This document shows positions 55,923 through 64,000 of a DNA stretch of 64,000 bases, piece by piece. The notes below the pieces were generated by a model that saw only the letters and a program-made list of their open reading frames with translations, was not told where the DNA came from and ran no database searches. Position 1 is the first letter of the stretch. The number at the start of each line of letters is the position of its first letter. Made by a program: the position numbers and the translations under genes. The stretch is from Pelomonas sp. CA6 (GTDB lineage: Bacteria; Pseudomonadota; Gammaproteobacteria; Burkholderiales; Burkholderiaceae_C), in NCBI RefSeq assembly GCF_022549225.1, contig NZ_JAKZFD010000001.1, positions 1-64,000 of the forward strand, given 5' to 3'.

Positions 55923-56792
55923 ATGATCCAGTTCCAGGCTGCCGACGGCTTCGTGCTGACCGGCCATCTGTACGGCAATGCCGAGACCGCCCGTGCGGGC
56001 TTGCTGATTGCGCCCGCGATGGGCGTGGAGCAGCGCTACTACGCCGAATTCGGCCGCTGGATGGCGGCCCAGGGCTGGCTGGTGCTGTGCTTCGACTACC
56101 GCGGCATGGGTGCGTCCCGGCCCGACGGGCTGCGTCAATCGCTGAAGGGGCTGGACGCGGACATCCACGTCTGGGCCGAGCGCGACGCGGCCGCGGCGCT
56201 GGACGAGCTGTCGCGCCGCCTCGCCGAGGCCGACGCGGGCCGCGACGAGCGCCCCATTCACTGGCTGGGCCACAGCCTGGGCGGGCAGATCCTGGGCATG
56301 CTGCCCAACCGCCATCGCGTCAGCCGCGCGGTCACCGTGGGCTGCGGCAGCGGCTACTGGCGCGAGAACTCGGCGCATCTGAAGCGATATGTCTGGTGGC
56401 TCTGGTACGTGGTCGTGCCGCTGGCGCTGCCGCTGTTCGGCTACTTCCCGGGGCGGCGTCTGCGCAAGGTCGGCGACCTGCCGCGCGGCGTGATGGCGCA
56501 ATGGCGGCGCTGGTGCCTGGACCGCGACTACATGATGGGCGAGGGAGGCGCGCCGCTGCGCGCGCAGTACGCGGCGCTGACGCTGCCCATGCTGTCGCTG
56601 TCCTTCACCGACGATGAATTCATGTCCCGGCGCAACACCGAATCGCTGCACGGCTTCTATGCCGGCGCGCAGCGCGAGATGCGTCGCGTCGCGCCCCAGC
56701 AGATCGGCGAGCGCCGCATCGGCCACTTCGGCTTCTTCCGCGCCCGTTTCCAGCACAGCCTATGGCCGCAAGTGAGCGCTTGGTTGATGTGA
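55923..56792 (+). CDS. alpha/beta hydrolase
   Basis: A 289-residue hydrolase of the serine type with HSLGGQ nucleophile elbow (HWLGHSLGGQILG), an oxyanion region LIAPAMGVEQRYYAEF and a FDYRGMGASRP loop; a final GHFGFFR supplies the His. A substrate is not predictable. It follows the fad genes, so hydrolysis of acyl-CoA or ester is plausible. Start ATG 55923 with a GAGGA ribosome site. Confidence 0.85.
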   Translation: MIQFQAADGFVLTGHLYGNAETARAGLLIAPAMGVEQRYYAEFGRWMAAQGWLVLCFDYRGMGASRPDGLRQSLKGLDADIHVWAERDAAAALDELSRRLAEADAGRDERPIHWLGHSLGGQILGMLPNRHRVSRAVTVGCGSGYWRENSAHLKRYVWWLWYVVVPLALPLFGYFPGRRLRKVGDLPRGVMAQWRRWCLDRDYMMGEGGAPLRAQYAALTLPMLSLSFTDDEFMSRRNTESLHGFYAGAQREMRRVAPQQIGERRIGHFGFFRARFQHSLWPQVSAWLM

Positions 56793-56798
56793 GCCCCC

Positions 56799-56893
56799 GC
56801 CGAAGGATATGAGCCTCTCGCCCAAGGGGAACCTGGGTCGGCCTCCCGAGGGGGCGGCGATGCTCGCGGGGGCGGCCCCGCTCGCGCATCGCC
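56799..56893. repeat. diverged single copy of the 125-bp repeat
   Basis: The sequence of 56855-56893 (CGGCGATGCTCGCGGGGG onward) is the reverse complement of the corresponding part of the tandem repeat at 27.6-28.05 kb with few changes; the preceding part (56799-56854) is recognisably similar over the hairpin region. It lies between the hydrolase gene and the enoyl-CoA hydratase. Confidence 0.7.
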
Positions 56894-56995
56894 ACATCCC
56901 CAAATAGACAGACGCAGAAACTGAAACAGCCAACGAAACAACCGAGCCCAAGCACCGGCGAAAGCCGCCCACCTCATCCCCAGCAGGAGACACCC

Positions 56996-57757
56996 ATGAC
57001 CATCAAAACCGCCACCGTCAACGGCGTGCTGACGATAGAGATCGCCCGCCCCGAGAAGAAGAACGCGCTGACCCGCGTGATGTACCAGGCCATGGCCGAC
57101 GCGCTGCGGGCCGCCAACGACGACAAGGCGGTGCGAGCGGTGCTGATCCAGGGCCAGCCGGACATCTTCACCTCGGGCAACGACATCGAGGACTTCATGA
57201 GCAGCCCGCCGCGGGATGAGGACGCCCCGGTGTTCCAGTTCATGCGCGCGCTGCTGGGCTGCGAGAAGCCGGTGGTCGCGGCGGTCAATGGCGCGGCGAT
57301 CGGCATCGGCACCACGATGCTGCTGCACTGCGATTTCGTCTACGTGGCCGACGATGCCCGCCTGGCCATGCCCTTCGTGAGTCTGGGGCTGGTGCCCGAG
57401 TTTGGCTCCAGCCTGGTGGTGCCGCGCCTGATGGGCCATCGTCGCGCGGCGGAGAAGCTGCTGCTGGGGGATCCCTTCACCGGCGAGCAGGCCGCCGAAT
57501 GCGGCATCGCCAACGCGGTGCTGCCGGCCGCCGAGGTGGTCAACCACGCGCGCCGCGTGGCCGAGCGCTTCAACAAGCTGGCGCCCAGCGCGGTGCGCGA
57601 GAGCAAGCGCCTGATGCAGGCGCCGGACCGCGAGCAGCTGATGGCGGTGATCAAGACCGAAGCCGAGATCTTCGGCGCCCGGCTGCGCAGCCCGGAGGCG
57701 ATGGAAGCCTTCCAGGCCTTCTTCCAGAAGCGCCAGCCGGACTTCTCCAAGTTCTGA
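56996..57757 (+). CDS. enoyl-CoA hydratase/isomerase family protein
   Basis: A 253-residue crotonase-fold protein. Markers are IARPEKKNALTRVMYQAM, PDIFTSGNDIEDF (oxyanion), VVAAVNGAAIGIGTTMLLHCDFVY, and GLVPEFGSSLVVPRL where E acts in catalysis. Its closest subtype is enoyl-CoA hydratase/isomerase of the PaaG/EchA kind. Cytosolic; it would help oxidation of unsaturated fatty acids. AGGAG precedes ATG 56996. Confidence 0.9.
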   Translation: MTIKTATVNGVLTIEIARPEKKNALTRVMYQAMADALRAANDDKAVRAVLIQGQPDIFTSGNDIEDFMSSPPRDEDAPVFQFMRALLGCEKPVVAAVNGAAIGIGTTMLLHCDFVYVADDARLAMPFVSLGLVPEFGSSLVVPRLMGHRRAAEKLLLGDPFTGEQAAECGIANAVLPAAEVVNHARRVAERFNKLAPSAVRESKRLMQAPDREQLMAVIKTEAEIFGARLRSPEAMEAFQAFFQKRQPDFSKF

Positions 57758-57759
57758 CA

Positions 57760-57803
57760 GGCAAGGCGCCGGACCGCGCGCGCCGCGCGCCGTCCGGCTT
57801 GCC
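57760..57803. terminator. long hairpin between convergent genes
   Basis: GGCAAG and CTTGCC flank a GC-rich internal imperfect stem over 44 bp (GCCGGAC facing GTCCGGC). It lies 2 bp after the hydratase stop and before the stop of the opposing gene. No T-run. Confidence 0.5.
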
Positions 57804-57809
57804 GCGAAT

Positions 57810-58415
57810 TCAGTTGCGCGACGGGTAGATGCCTTCCGTCGCGATGCAGATGGTCATGCCCAGATAGGGGTTGCGCGTCGACACCGGCTGGCTGCCACCG
57901 CTCACGTCCGTGACCACCGTGCCGGCCGCCATGTTGCTGTCGGGCGCGTTGCTGCTGTAGAGATTGCTGCGCGCCAGCTTGGCCGGTGACGCGTTGACCG
58001 GGTTGTCCGTCGTGCCGGCGCCGCTGTTGGCGCGCACGCGGCCGGTGTGGGCATGGGCCGGCATCTGTGCCACGGTCAGCGTGACCGTCTCGGTGCCGGC
58101 CATCTCGCCGATCTGGATGGGCGAGAGCCCGGGCCCGCTGCCGGCGCCGACGATGCTGCGGCCGGACAGATTGGGCAGCCCGAAGGTGACACGGCCATCG
58201 CCGCCGAACTGCGTGCCCAGCAGCGAGAACAGCGCGGTGTTCGTCGCGATGGGCATCAGCTGGCCCGCGGCCTGCGCGAAGCCGCGCGGACAGAAGTTGT
58301 AGCTCACCACGCAGATGGAGCCGAGCAGGGGCTCGGCGGAGCAGGCCTGTGCCGGCGCCCAGGCCAGCGAGCCCAGCGCCGCGGCGCCGAGGAGGGTCAG
58401 CGATCTCAGCTTCAT
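57810..58415 (-). CDS. secreted phage tail-collar domain protein (MdpB type)
   Basis: A 201-residue protein with signal peptide LTLLGAAALGSLAWAPAQA and a tail-collar domain: ICVVSYNFCPRGFAQAAGQLMPI, ALFSLLGTQFGGDGRVTFGLPNLSGR and a later NPYLGMTICIATEGIYPSRN. These signatures are those of microcystin-dependent MdpB-like and phage tail-collar proteins. The added signal peptide would place it in the periplasm or outside. No other phage gene lies nearby, so it is not prophage. Confidence 0.88.
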   Translation of the reverse strand: MKLRSLTLLGAAALGSLAWAPAQACSAEPLLGSICVVSYNFCPRGFAQAAGQLMPIATNTALFSLLGTQFGGDGRVTFGLPNLSGRSIVGAGSGPGLSPIQIGEMAGTETVTLTVAQMPAHAHTGRVRANSGAGTTDNPVNASPAKLARSNLYSSNAPDSNMAAGTVVTDVSGGSQPVSTRNPYLGMTICIATEGIYPSRN

Positions 58416-58452
58416 GTCGGTACTCCGTCGTGGTGGGGGGAAGGGGGGCGGC

Positions 58453-59268
58453 TCAGGCGCGCCGCCGCAGCACCGTGGCGCAGCCCAGCAGCGCCAGCAC
58501 GAGCAGCGGCAGCGTGCCGGGCGCGGGCACCGGGTTGTTGCCGTCCACGCGCACGTTGTCGACCAGCAGATAGGCGCTCAGCAGCGCGCTGTAGCTGCCG
58601 TCGGCGGCGCCGCCGATCTGCTTCAGCAGCGCGCTGAAGCTCAGGCTCTGGCCGGGCAGCACCGTGAACGCGAAGGTGTCGCTGGCGCTGCTGAGCTGGA
58701 AGTTGCTGCCGGGGCCGGGGTTGGCGGTATCCGCGCGGTAGTCGGTGAAGTACAGCTCGTTGTTGGCGGCGTCCAGCACCGAGAGGTTGGACTGCACGAA
58801 AGCGTCGGGGCCGCTGGCACTGATGCTGTGGACGGTCAGCGCGCGGAAGCTGACCGTGAAGGTGTCGGTGGCCGACAGGTTCTGCAGGCTGAAGAAGTAG
58901 TCGATCGCGATCAGCCCGCTGCTCGCCGCGACGGGGGTGCCGGTGTCCTGGCTGGAGCGGCCACGAATGCTCACCTCGGCACCCAGTCCGTCCTGCAGCT
59001 CGCTCAGCTGGCCCTGCAGCTGCGAGGGCAGCAGCGTGCCCGGATCGCCGCTGGTGGACGAGGTGGTGGACGAGCCGCCGACGATGCGTTCGATCGAGAT
59101 GCTCTGCTGCCCGCCGCCGGTGTGCGGCTGCGAGTTGGCGGTGTCCAGCGCGATCTGGGCGTTGATCTGGAGGCCGGCGGGCAACGGGCTGGCCTGGGTG
59201 CCCAGGCTCAGGAACAGTCCGGTTGCTAGGCTGGCAAGGCTCAGCAGCTTGATCAAGGGCTGGCGCAT
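58453..59268 (-). CDS. PEP-CTERM sorting-domain protein
   Basis: A 271-residue protein with N-terminal signal peptide (ASLATGLFLSLGTQASP) and C-terminal VPAPGTLPLLVLALLGC plus RRRA, i.e. the PEP-CTERM motif variant, a hydrophobic helix and an Arg cluster. The middle is Ser/Thr-rich and beta-strand-like (FTVSFRALTVHSIS, FAFTVLPGQSLSFSALL). Exosortase would process it and send it to the surface or exopolysaccharide layer. No exosortase gene is in the window. Start ATG 59268 chosen for the signal peptide. Confidence 0.85.
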   Translation of the reverse strand: MRQPLIKLLSLASLATGLFLSLGTQASPLPAGLQINAQIALDTANSQPHTGGGQQSISIERIVGGSSTTSSTSGDPGTLLPSQLQGQLSELQDGLGAEVSIRGRSSQDTGTPVAASSGLIAIDYFFSLQNLSATDTFTVSFRALTVHSISASGPDAFVQSNLSVLDAANNELYFTDYRADTANPGPGSNFQLSSASDTFAFTVLPGQSLSFSALLKQIGGAADGSYSALLSAYLLVDNVRVDGNNPVPAPGTLPLLVLALLGCATVLRRRA

Positions 59269-59358
59269 GGTTCCTCCCGTTTGTCTAACCTGGGTGCAGC
59301 GCCGCCGCAACCCTTGTGCCAGCGCAAAATCCGCAAGTTCTCACAAGCACTTAGAACC

Positions 59359-60162
59359 ATGGCACGAAGTCCCGAGGGTGCGTCTGTCAAATCCACCGAC
59401 AGTGGTGCGCTGGCGCTGGCCGATGCCCTGCTGCCCTGGGCCGCGGCGGCGCTGGGGCCGCTGCTGCTGTGGCAGGGGCGCTCGGTGCGACGCCGCGCGC
59501 TGAAGCTGCCTGAGGCCCAGGGCCCGCGTGAGGGCGAGGCGGGAACGGGTGAGGTCTGCCTGCGGCTGTTGATCGTCGGCGACTCCTCGGCGGCGGGCGT
59601 GGGCGCGGCGACCCAGGAGCAGGCCCTGGCCGGCTGCCTGGCCCGCGAGCTGGCTGCCGCGACGGGGCTGCGCGTGCGCTGGCAGCTGCTGGCGCAGAGT
59701 GGCGACGGCAGCGCCGAGGCGTTGCGCCGTTTGGAAGCGGCCCAGCCGCGGCCGGCCGACCTGATGCTGGCGGTGCTGGGCGTCAATGACGCGGTGGCAC
59801 TGCGCTCGCCGGCACGCTGGCTGGCTGACCTCGAACGACTGGACCAGCTGGCGCGGCGCAAGGCCGGGGTGCGCTACACGCTGCACACCGCGGTGCCGCC
59901 CATGCAGGTTTTCCCCTTGCTGCCTCAGCCGCTGCGTGGCCTGCTGGGCTGGCAGGCCGCCCGGCTGAACCGCGCGCTGACGCGCGCGCTGCGCGGGCAG
60001 CACGGACGCGGCCTGCATGCGATGCCGGCCGACTGGCAGGGCAGCGCGGCCGGACTGATGGCCGACGACGGCTTCCATCCCGGGCCGCCGGGCTACCGGC
60101 TGTGGGCGCGCGAACTGGCGCGCCATCTGCATGACTTGGGCCTCGCGGCCCGGCTGCGCTGA
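59359..60162 (+). CDS. SGNH/GDSL hydrolase family protein
   Basis: A 267-residue hydrolase. Block I is LLIVGDSSAAGVGAAT with the catalytic serine, block III GVNDAV and block V GFHPGPPGY with the Asp/His pair. An early hydrophobic helix (about 18-40) may anchor it in the membrane. Lipase or acyl-ester hydrolase activity is likely; substrate unknown. It is divergent from the PEP-CTERM gene. Confidence 0.85.
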   Translation: MARSPEGASVKSTDSGALALADALLPWAAAALGPLLLWQGRSVRRRALKLPEAQGPREGEAGTGEVCLRLLIVGDSSAAGVGAATQEQALAGCLARELAAATGLRVRWQLLAQSGDGSAEALRRLEAAQPRPADLMLAVLGVNDAVALRSPARWLADLERLDQLARRKAGVRYTLHTAVPPMQVFPLLPQPLRGLLGWQAARLNRALTRALRGQHGRGLHAMPADWQGSAAGLMADDGFHPGPPGYRLWARELARHLHDLGLAARLR

Positions 60163-60171
60163 ACGCCCGCC

Positions 60172-60591
60172 TTACTGCGGCAGCAGGCGCGGCTTGCCTT
60201 CCTTGTCGATGGCGACGTAGGTGAGATTGGCCTCGGTCACCTTGACCACCTGCGGGCTGGCCGGGTTGCGCTCGGCGAACACCTCCACGTGCACGGTGAT
60301 CGAGGTGCGGCCGACGCGGCGCACCTGGGCGTAGAAGCTCAGCAGGTCGCCGACGGAGACCGGCTGCTTGAAGATGAACTCATTGACCGCGACGGTGGCG
60401 ACGCGGCCGCGCGAGATGCGCGCAGGCAGCACCGAGCCGGCCAGGTCGACCTGGGCCATGATCCAGCCGCCGAAGATGTCGCCATTGGCATTGGCGTCGG
60501 CCGGCATGGGCATCACGCGCATCACCAGCTCGCGCGGACCGGCGGGCTGTTCGGTGGCTTGAGGGGCGGGGGCTTGGGAATCCTTGGACAT
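60172..60591 (-). CDS. acyl-CoA thioesterase (YciA family)
   Basis: A 139-residue hotdog-fold enzyme with ANANGDIFGGWIMAQVDLAGSV containing the catalytic Asp, VNEFIFKQPVSVGD and VKVTEANLTYVAID. It hydrolyses acyl-CoA to fatty acid and CoA. Start ATG 60591; the stop lies 9 bp from that of the SGNH gene, convergent. Divergent from the ABC exporter. Confidence 0.9.
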   Translation of the reverse strand: MSKDSQAPAPQATEQPAGPRELVMRVMPMPADANANGDIFGGWIMAQVDLAGSVLPARISRGRVATVAVNEFIFKQPVSVGDLLSFYAQVRRVGRTSITVHVEVFAERNPASPQVVKVTEANLTYVAIDKEGKPRLLPQ

Positions 60592-60625
60592 GGTCAGACC
60601 TGTAGCAATGGGAGAATTGTCGCCC

Positions 60626-62494
60626 ATGCGCCGCAGCTCTCCCTCCGCCCCGCCGCCTTCGTTGCAGACCCCGGCCCGCCAGGGCGACTGGTCCACCATC
60701 GGGCGGCTGCTGCCCTATTTCTGGCATTACCGCGGCCGCGTGCTGCTGGCGCTGGGCTTCATGATGGCGGCCAAGCTGGCCAATGTCGGCGTGCCGGTGC
60801 TGCTCAAGCAGCTGGTGGACAGCCTCAGCATCAAGCCAGGTTCGGCGCAGGCGCTGCTGGTGGTGCCGCTGGGGCTGCTGTTGGCCTACGGGCTGCTGCG
60901 TCTGTCCACTTCGCTGTTCACCGAGGCGCGCGAGCTGATCTTCGCCAAGGCCACGGAGGGCGCGTCGCGCGCGATCTCGCTGCAGGTGTTTCGCCACCTG
61001 CATGACCTGAGCCTGCGCTTCCACCTGGAACGACAGACCGGCGGCATGACGCGCGACATCGAGCGCGGCACGCGCGCGGTCAACGCGCTGGTGTCCTATT
61101 CGCTCTACAGCATCTTCCCGACCCTGATCGAGGTGGTGCTGGTGCTCGCGCTGCTGGCCTGGAAGTTCGACCCGATGTTCGCGTGGATCACCGGCGGCGC
61201 GCTGCTGTTCTACATCGCCTTCACGGTGCGTGTCACCGAATGGCGCACCCACTTCCGCCGCCAGCTCAACGAGCTGGACTCGCGCGCCCACACGCGCGCG
61301 ATCGACTCGCTGCTGAACTACGAGACGGTCAAGTACTTCAACAACGAGGACTTCGAGGCCGAGCGCTACAACGACAGCCTGGAGCAACTGCGCCGCGCGC
61401 AGCTCAAGTCGCAGACCACGCTGTCGCTGCTCAACAGCGGCCAGCAGCTGATCATCGCCGCCGCGCTGGTGGCCATGCTGTGGCAGGCCACGCAGGGCGT
61501 GGTGCAGGGCCACATGTCGCTGGGCGACCTGGTGATGATCAACGCCTTCATGATCCAGCTCTACATCCCGCTCAACTTCCTGGGCGTGATCTACCGCGAG
61601 ATCAAGCAGGCGCTGACCGATCTGGACAAGATGTTCGTGCTGCTCTCGCGCGAGCGCGAGGTGGCCGACGCGCCCGAGGCACGCCCGCTGCAGGTGCGCG
61701 GTGGCGCGGTGCGCTTCGATGCGGTGGACTTCGCCTACGAGGCCGCGCGGCCCATCCTGCACGGGGTGGCGTTCGAGATTCCGGCCGGCCGCACGGTCGC
61801 CGTGGTCGGACCCAGCGGGTCGGGCAAGAGCACGCTGGCGCGGCTGCTTTACCGCTTCTACGACGTCAGCGGCGGCCGCATCCTGATCGACGGCCAGGAC
61901 ATCCGCACGCTGACGCAGCAGAGCCTGCGCCAGGCCATCGGCATCGTGCCGCAGGACACGGTGCTGTTCAACGACAGCATCGCCTACAACATCGCCTATG
62001 GCCGGCCGGGCGCCAGCCAGCAGGAGATCGAGGCCGCGGCGCGCGCCGCCCACATCCACGAATTCATCCAGGGCCTGCCACAGGGCTATGCCACCATGGT
62101 CGGCGAGCGCGGGCTCAAGCTCTCCGGCGGCGAGAAGCAGCGCGTCGCGATCGCGCGCACGCTGCTGAAGAATCCGCCCATCCTGATCTTCGACGAGGCG
62201 ACCTCGGCGCTGGACTCGCACAACGAGCGCGCCATCCAGGCCGAGCTGGACGCCGCCGCGCAGGACAAGACCGTGCTGCTGATCGCGCACCGGCTCTCCA
62301 CCGTGATCCACGCCCACGAGATTCTGGTGATGGACAAGGGGCGCGTCATCGAGCGTGGCACCCATGAACAACTGCTCGCGCAGGGCGGTCGCTATGCGCA
62401 GATGTGGCGGCTGCAGCAGAGCGCCGGCGGCGGCGAGGCCGCGGCGTCCGGCGCGTTGCCCGGTCCGGGGCAAGCCCTGCCCGCGCCGCTGTAA
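60626..62494 (+). CDS. Atm1/HMT1-type ABC exporter, fused permease and ATPase
   Basis: A 622-residue half-transporter. Six membrane helices (about 25-320) are followed by an ATPase: Walker A GPSGSGKST, Q in IVPQDTVLF, signature LSGGEKQRVAIA, Walker B ILIFDEATSALD and H in IAHRLST. The segment RAHTRAIDSLLNYETVKYFNNEDFE before the last helices is a hallmark of Atm1-type exporters, which move glutathione-linked metal or sulfur compounds. It acts as a homodimer in the inner membrane. ATG 60626 has GGGAG 10 bases ahead. Confidence 0.92.
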   Translation: MRRSSPSAPPPSLQTPARQGDWSTIGRLLPYFWHYRGRVLLALGFMMAAKLANVGVPVLLKQLVDSLSIKPGSAQALLVVPLGLLLAYGLLRLSTSLFTEARELIFAKATEGASRAISLQVFRHLHDLSLRFHLERQTGGMTRDIERGTRAVNALVSYSLYSIFPTLIEVVLVLALLAWKFDPMFAWITGGALLFYIAFTVRVTEWRTHFRRQLNELDSRAHTRAIDSLLNYETVKYFNNEDFEAERYNDSLEQLRRAQLKSQTTLSLLNSGQQLIIAAALVAMLWQATQGVVQGHMSLGDLVMINAFMIQLYIPLNFLGVIYREIKQALTDLDKMFVLLSREREVADAPEARPLQVRGGAVRFDAVDFAYEAARPILHGVAFEIPAGRTVAVVGPSGSGKSTLARLLYRFYDVSGGRILIDGQDIRTLTQQSLRQAIGIVPQDTVLFNDSIAYNIAYGRPGASQQEIEAAARAAHIHEFIQGLPQGYATMVGERGLKLSGGEKQRVAIARTLLKNPPILIFDEATSALDSHNERAIQAELDAAAQDKTVLLIAHRLSTVIHAHEILVMDKGRVIERGTHEQLLAQGGRYAQMWRLQQSAGGGEAAASGALPGPGQALPAPL

Positions 62495-62529
62495 GGGCGG
62501 TGCCGGGCCGCGCGGCTACACTGCCGGGC

Positions 62530-63462
62530 GTGGAAACGAAGTGGCTTGAAGACTTTGTCAGCCTGGCCGAGACGCGCAGCTTCTCGCGCTCGGCGCAGCT
62601 GAGGCATGTGACGCAGCCCGCCTTCTCGCGCCGCATCCAGGCGCTGGAAGCCTGGGCCGGCGTGGACCTGGTGGATCGTTCGTCCTATCCCACGCGGCTC
62701 ACCGCGGCGGGCGAGACCCTGCTCGACCAGGCGGTGGAGCTGCTGGCCAATCTGCAGGCCACGCGAAACATGCTGCGCAGCCACCAGTCGGCCGGCCAGG
62801 ACATGATCGAGTTCGCGGTGCCGCACTCGCTGGCCTTCAGCTTCTTTCCGCACTGGCTGATGGACCTGCGCCAGGGCTTCGGTGAAATCAAGAGCCGGCT
62901 GATCGCGCTGAATGTGCATGACGCGATGCTTCAGCTCAGCGAGGGCAACTGCGACCTGCTGGTGGTCTACCACCATCCCAGCCAGCCGCTGCAGCTGGAT
63001 CCCGAGCGCTACGAGATGGTCTCGCTGGGCCAGGAGACGCTGGCCGCCTATGCGCGCGCCGATGCCGGCGGCCGGCCGCAGTTCAGCCTCCCCGGCCATC
63101 CGGGGCAGAAGATTCCCTTCCTCAGCTACGCGGCCGGGGCCTACCTGGGCCGGCTGGTGGAGCTGATCGTGAAGGACGCGCCCACCGCGCTGCACCTGGA
63201 CGCCATCTACGAGACCGACATGGCCGAGGGCCTGAAGGCCATGGCGCTGGAAGGGCATGGCCTGGCCTTCCTGCCGGCCAGTTCCGTGAAGAAGGAACTG
63301 GCGTCACGCCGCCTCGTCCAGGCGGCCGCGCCGGGCGAGTACGAGCTGACCATGGAGCTGCGTATCTACCGAGAGCGCCCCACGGTGGCGCGGCGCAGCA
63401 AGCCCGTGGCCTTGGCGCTGTGGGAGTTCCTCGCGCGCCAGCACCCTGGTAAGAACCCTTAG
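62530..63462 (+). CDS. LysR-family transcriptional regulator
   Basis: A 310-residue protein with helix-turn-helix at 2-60 (LEDFVSLAETRSFSRSAQ, then VTQPAFSRRIQALEAWAGV) and the usual effector-binding domain. Start is GTG 62530, since the LysR N-terminus follows it directly; an upstream frame is non-coding. It precedes the amino-acid-binding protein gene by 178 bp and may control it, inferred from position. Ligand unknown. Confidence 0.9.
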   Translation: METKWLEDFVSLAETRSFSRSAQLRHVTQPAFSRRIQALEAWAGVDLVDRSSYPTRLTAAGETLLDQAVELLANLQATRNMLRSHQSAGQDMIEFAVPHSLAFSFFPHWLMDLRQGFGEIKSRLIALNVHDAMLQLSEGNCDLLVVYHHPSQPLQLDPERYEMVSLGQETLAAYARADAGGRPQFSLPGHPGQKIPFLSYAAGAYLGRLVELIVKDAPTALHLDAIYETDMAEGLKAMALEGHGLAFLPASSVKKELASRRLVQAAAPGEYELTMELRIYRERPTVARRSKPVALALWEFLARQHPGKNP

Positions 63463-63640
63463 TGCTCATGCGCGGCCTGCATGGTGCCGCCTGATATCGG
63501 CATTGGGCGGATTTCGCACACGCCGCTAAAGTCCGGCGCGCCGATGCGACAGGCAATCGGCCCGGCGCTTCTGGGTCATACTTCTGCTCGCACAAAACCG
63601 TGCTCCCCGATCCGCTTTCGACTTTGAATCAGGAGTCCCC

Positions 63641-64000
63641 ATGAAGAAAAACCTGCTTGTCCTGGCCCTCGCGGCTGCCTGCGGCGTCGCCGCCGCCGAC
63701 ACGCTGACCAAGATCAAGGACAGCGGCTCCATCACCATGGGCGTGCGCGAATCCTCCGGCGCGCTGTCCTATACGCTGGGTGATGGCAAGTACGTGGGCT
63801 ACCACGTGGAGATCTGCCAGCGCGTGATCGCCGACATCAGCAAGCAGCTGGGCAAGAAGATCGAGATCAAGTACCAGCCGGTGACCTCGCAGAACCGCAT
63901 CCCGCTGGTGCAGAACGGCACCGTGGACATCGAGTGCGGCTCCACCACCAACAACAACAGCCGCCAGAAGGACGTGGCCTTCGCGGTGACGACCTTCGTC
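63641..64000 (+). CDS. amino-acid ABC transporter substrate-binding protein (GltI-like), cut by window end
   Basis: The visible 120 residues comprise a signal peptide (LLVLALAAACGVAAADT) and the start of a type-2 periplasmic binding fold: DSGSITMGVRESSGALSY, YVGYHVEICQRVIADI, RIPLVQNGTVDIECGSTTNN. This matches glutamate/aspartate-binding proteins GltI. Start ATG 63641 with AGGAG ahead. The gene continues beyond the window. Confidence 0.9.
   Translation, partial: MKKNLLVLALAAACGVAAADTLTKIKDSGSITMGVRESSGALSYTLGDGKYVGYHVEICQRVIADISKQLGKKIEIKYQPVTSQNRIPLVQNGTVDIECGSTTNNNSRQKDVAFAVTTFV

Noticed and set aside
57810-58415. Prophage remnant around the tail-collar gene
   Set aside because: No other phage structural, integrase or lysis gene is in reach, and the protein has a secretion signal that phage collars lack.

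Overview
The window reads as chromosomal DNA of a high-GC denitrifying betaproteobacterium, most likely Burkholderiales of the Rubrivivax/Leptothrix/Ideonella type. This rests on protein content (csp-infA neighbourhood, cyoABCD-SURF1-RegBA block, nirS-type denitrification genes, a PEP-CTERM protein) and not on any 16S gene, so the genus is inference. No rRNA, tRNA, CRISPR array or insertion sequence was recognised.

Layout. 1-1.5 kb: structured GC-rich DNA and two gene fragments meeting head to head (an unknown ORF and a GNAT acetyltransferase). 1.5-7.1 kb: housekeeping (MocR regulator and divergent BenE transporter, PLP-binding YggS, cold-shock protein, IF-1, small conserved proteins). 7.1-12.7 kb: nirS-nirM, then a DGC-domain protein, a DUF2249 protein with a Cys-rich tail and two tandem NnrS membrane proteins. 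12.7-19.8 kb: a PAS-GGDEF-EAL protein, a glycerophosphodiesterase lipoprotein and an envelope protein. 19.9-27.6 kb: heme d1 biosynthesis, nirC-F-DL-GH-J-N on the minus strand, divergent from nirE (uroporphyrinogen-III methyltransferase). 27.6-28.05 kb: four tandem 125-bp repeats. 28-29.7 kb: two Crp/Fnr (Dnr-like) regulators. 29.8-34.4 kb: norCBQD. 34.5-38 kb: ubiUVT (O2-independent ubiquinone synthesis) and a third Crp/Fnr regulator. 38-47.4 kb: MFS transporter, cyoABCD, SURF1, RegB/RegA-type redox two-component system, malate/tartrate dehydrogenase. 47.5-49 kb: small lipoprotein and HNH nuclease. 49-57.8 kb: fatty-acid beta-oxidation cluster behind a TetR regulator. 57.8-64 kb: secreted tail-collar protein, PEP-CTERM protein, SGNH hydrolase, thioesterase, Atm1-type ABC exporter, LysR regulator and the start of an amino-acid-binding protein.

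How it works together. Nitrite is reduced to NO by NirS (cytochrome c551 from nirM as likely donor); heme d1 is made by NirE/DL/GH/J/F/N; NO is reduced by NorCB, matured by NorQD. UbiUVT can supply quinone without O2 while the cyo operon serves the aerobic branch. A recurrent 14-bp palindrome (TTGA-N6-TCAA type) sits about 65-80 bp before nirS, nirC, nirE, norC, the first Dnr-like gene and cyoA, with degenerate versions before the second Dnr-like gene, ubiU and the third Crp gene. The window therefore looks like one redox regulon read by local Crp/Fnr proteins plus RegBA. No nar, nap or nos gene is present in the window.
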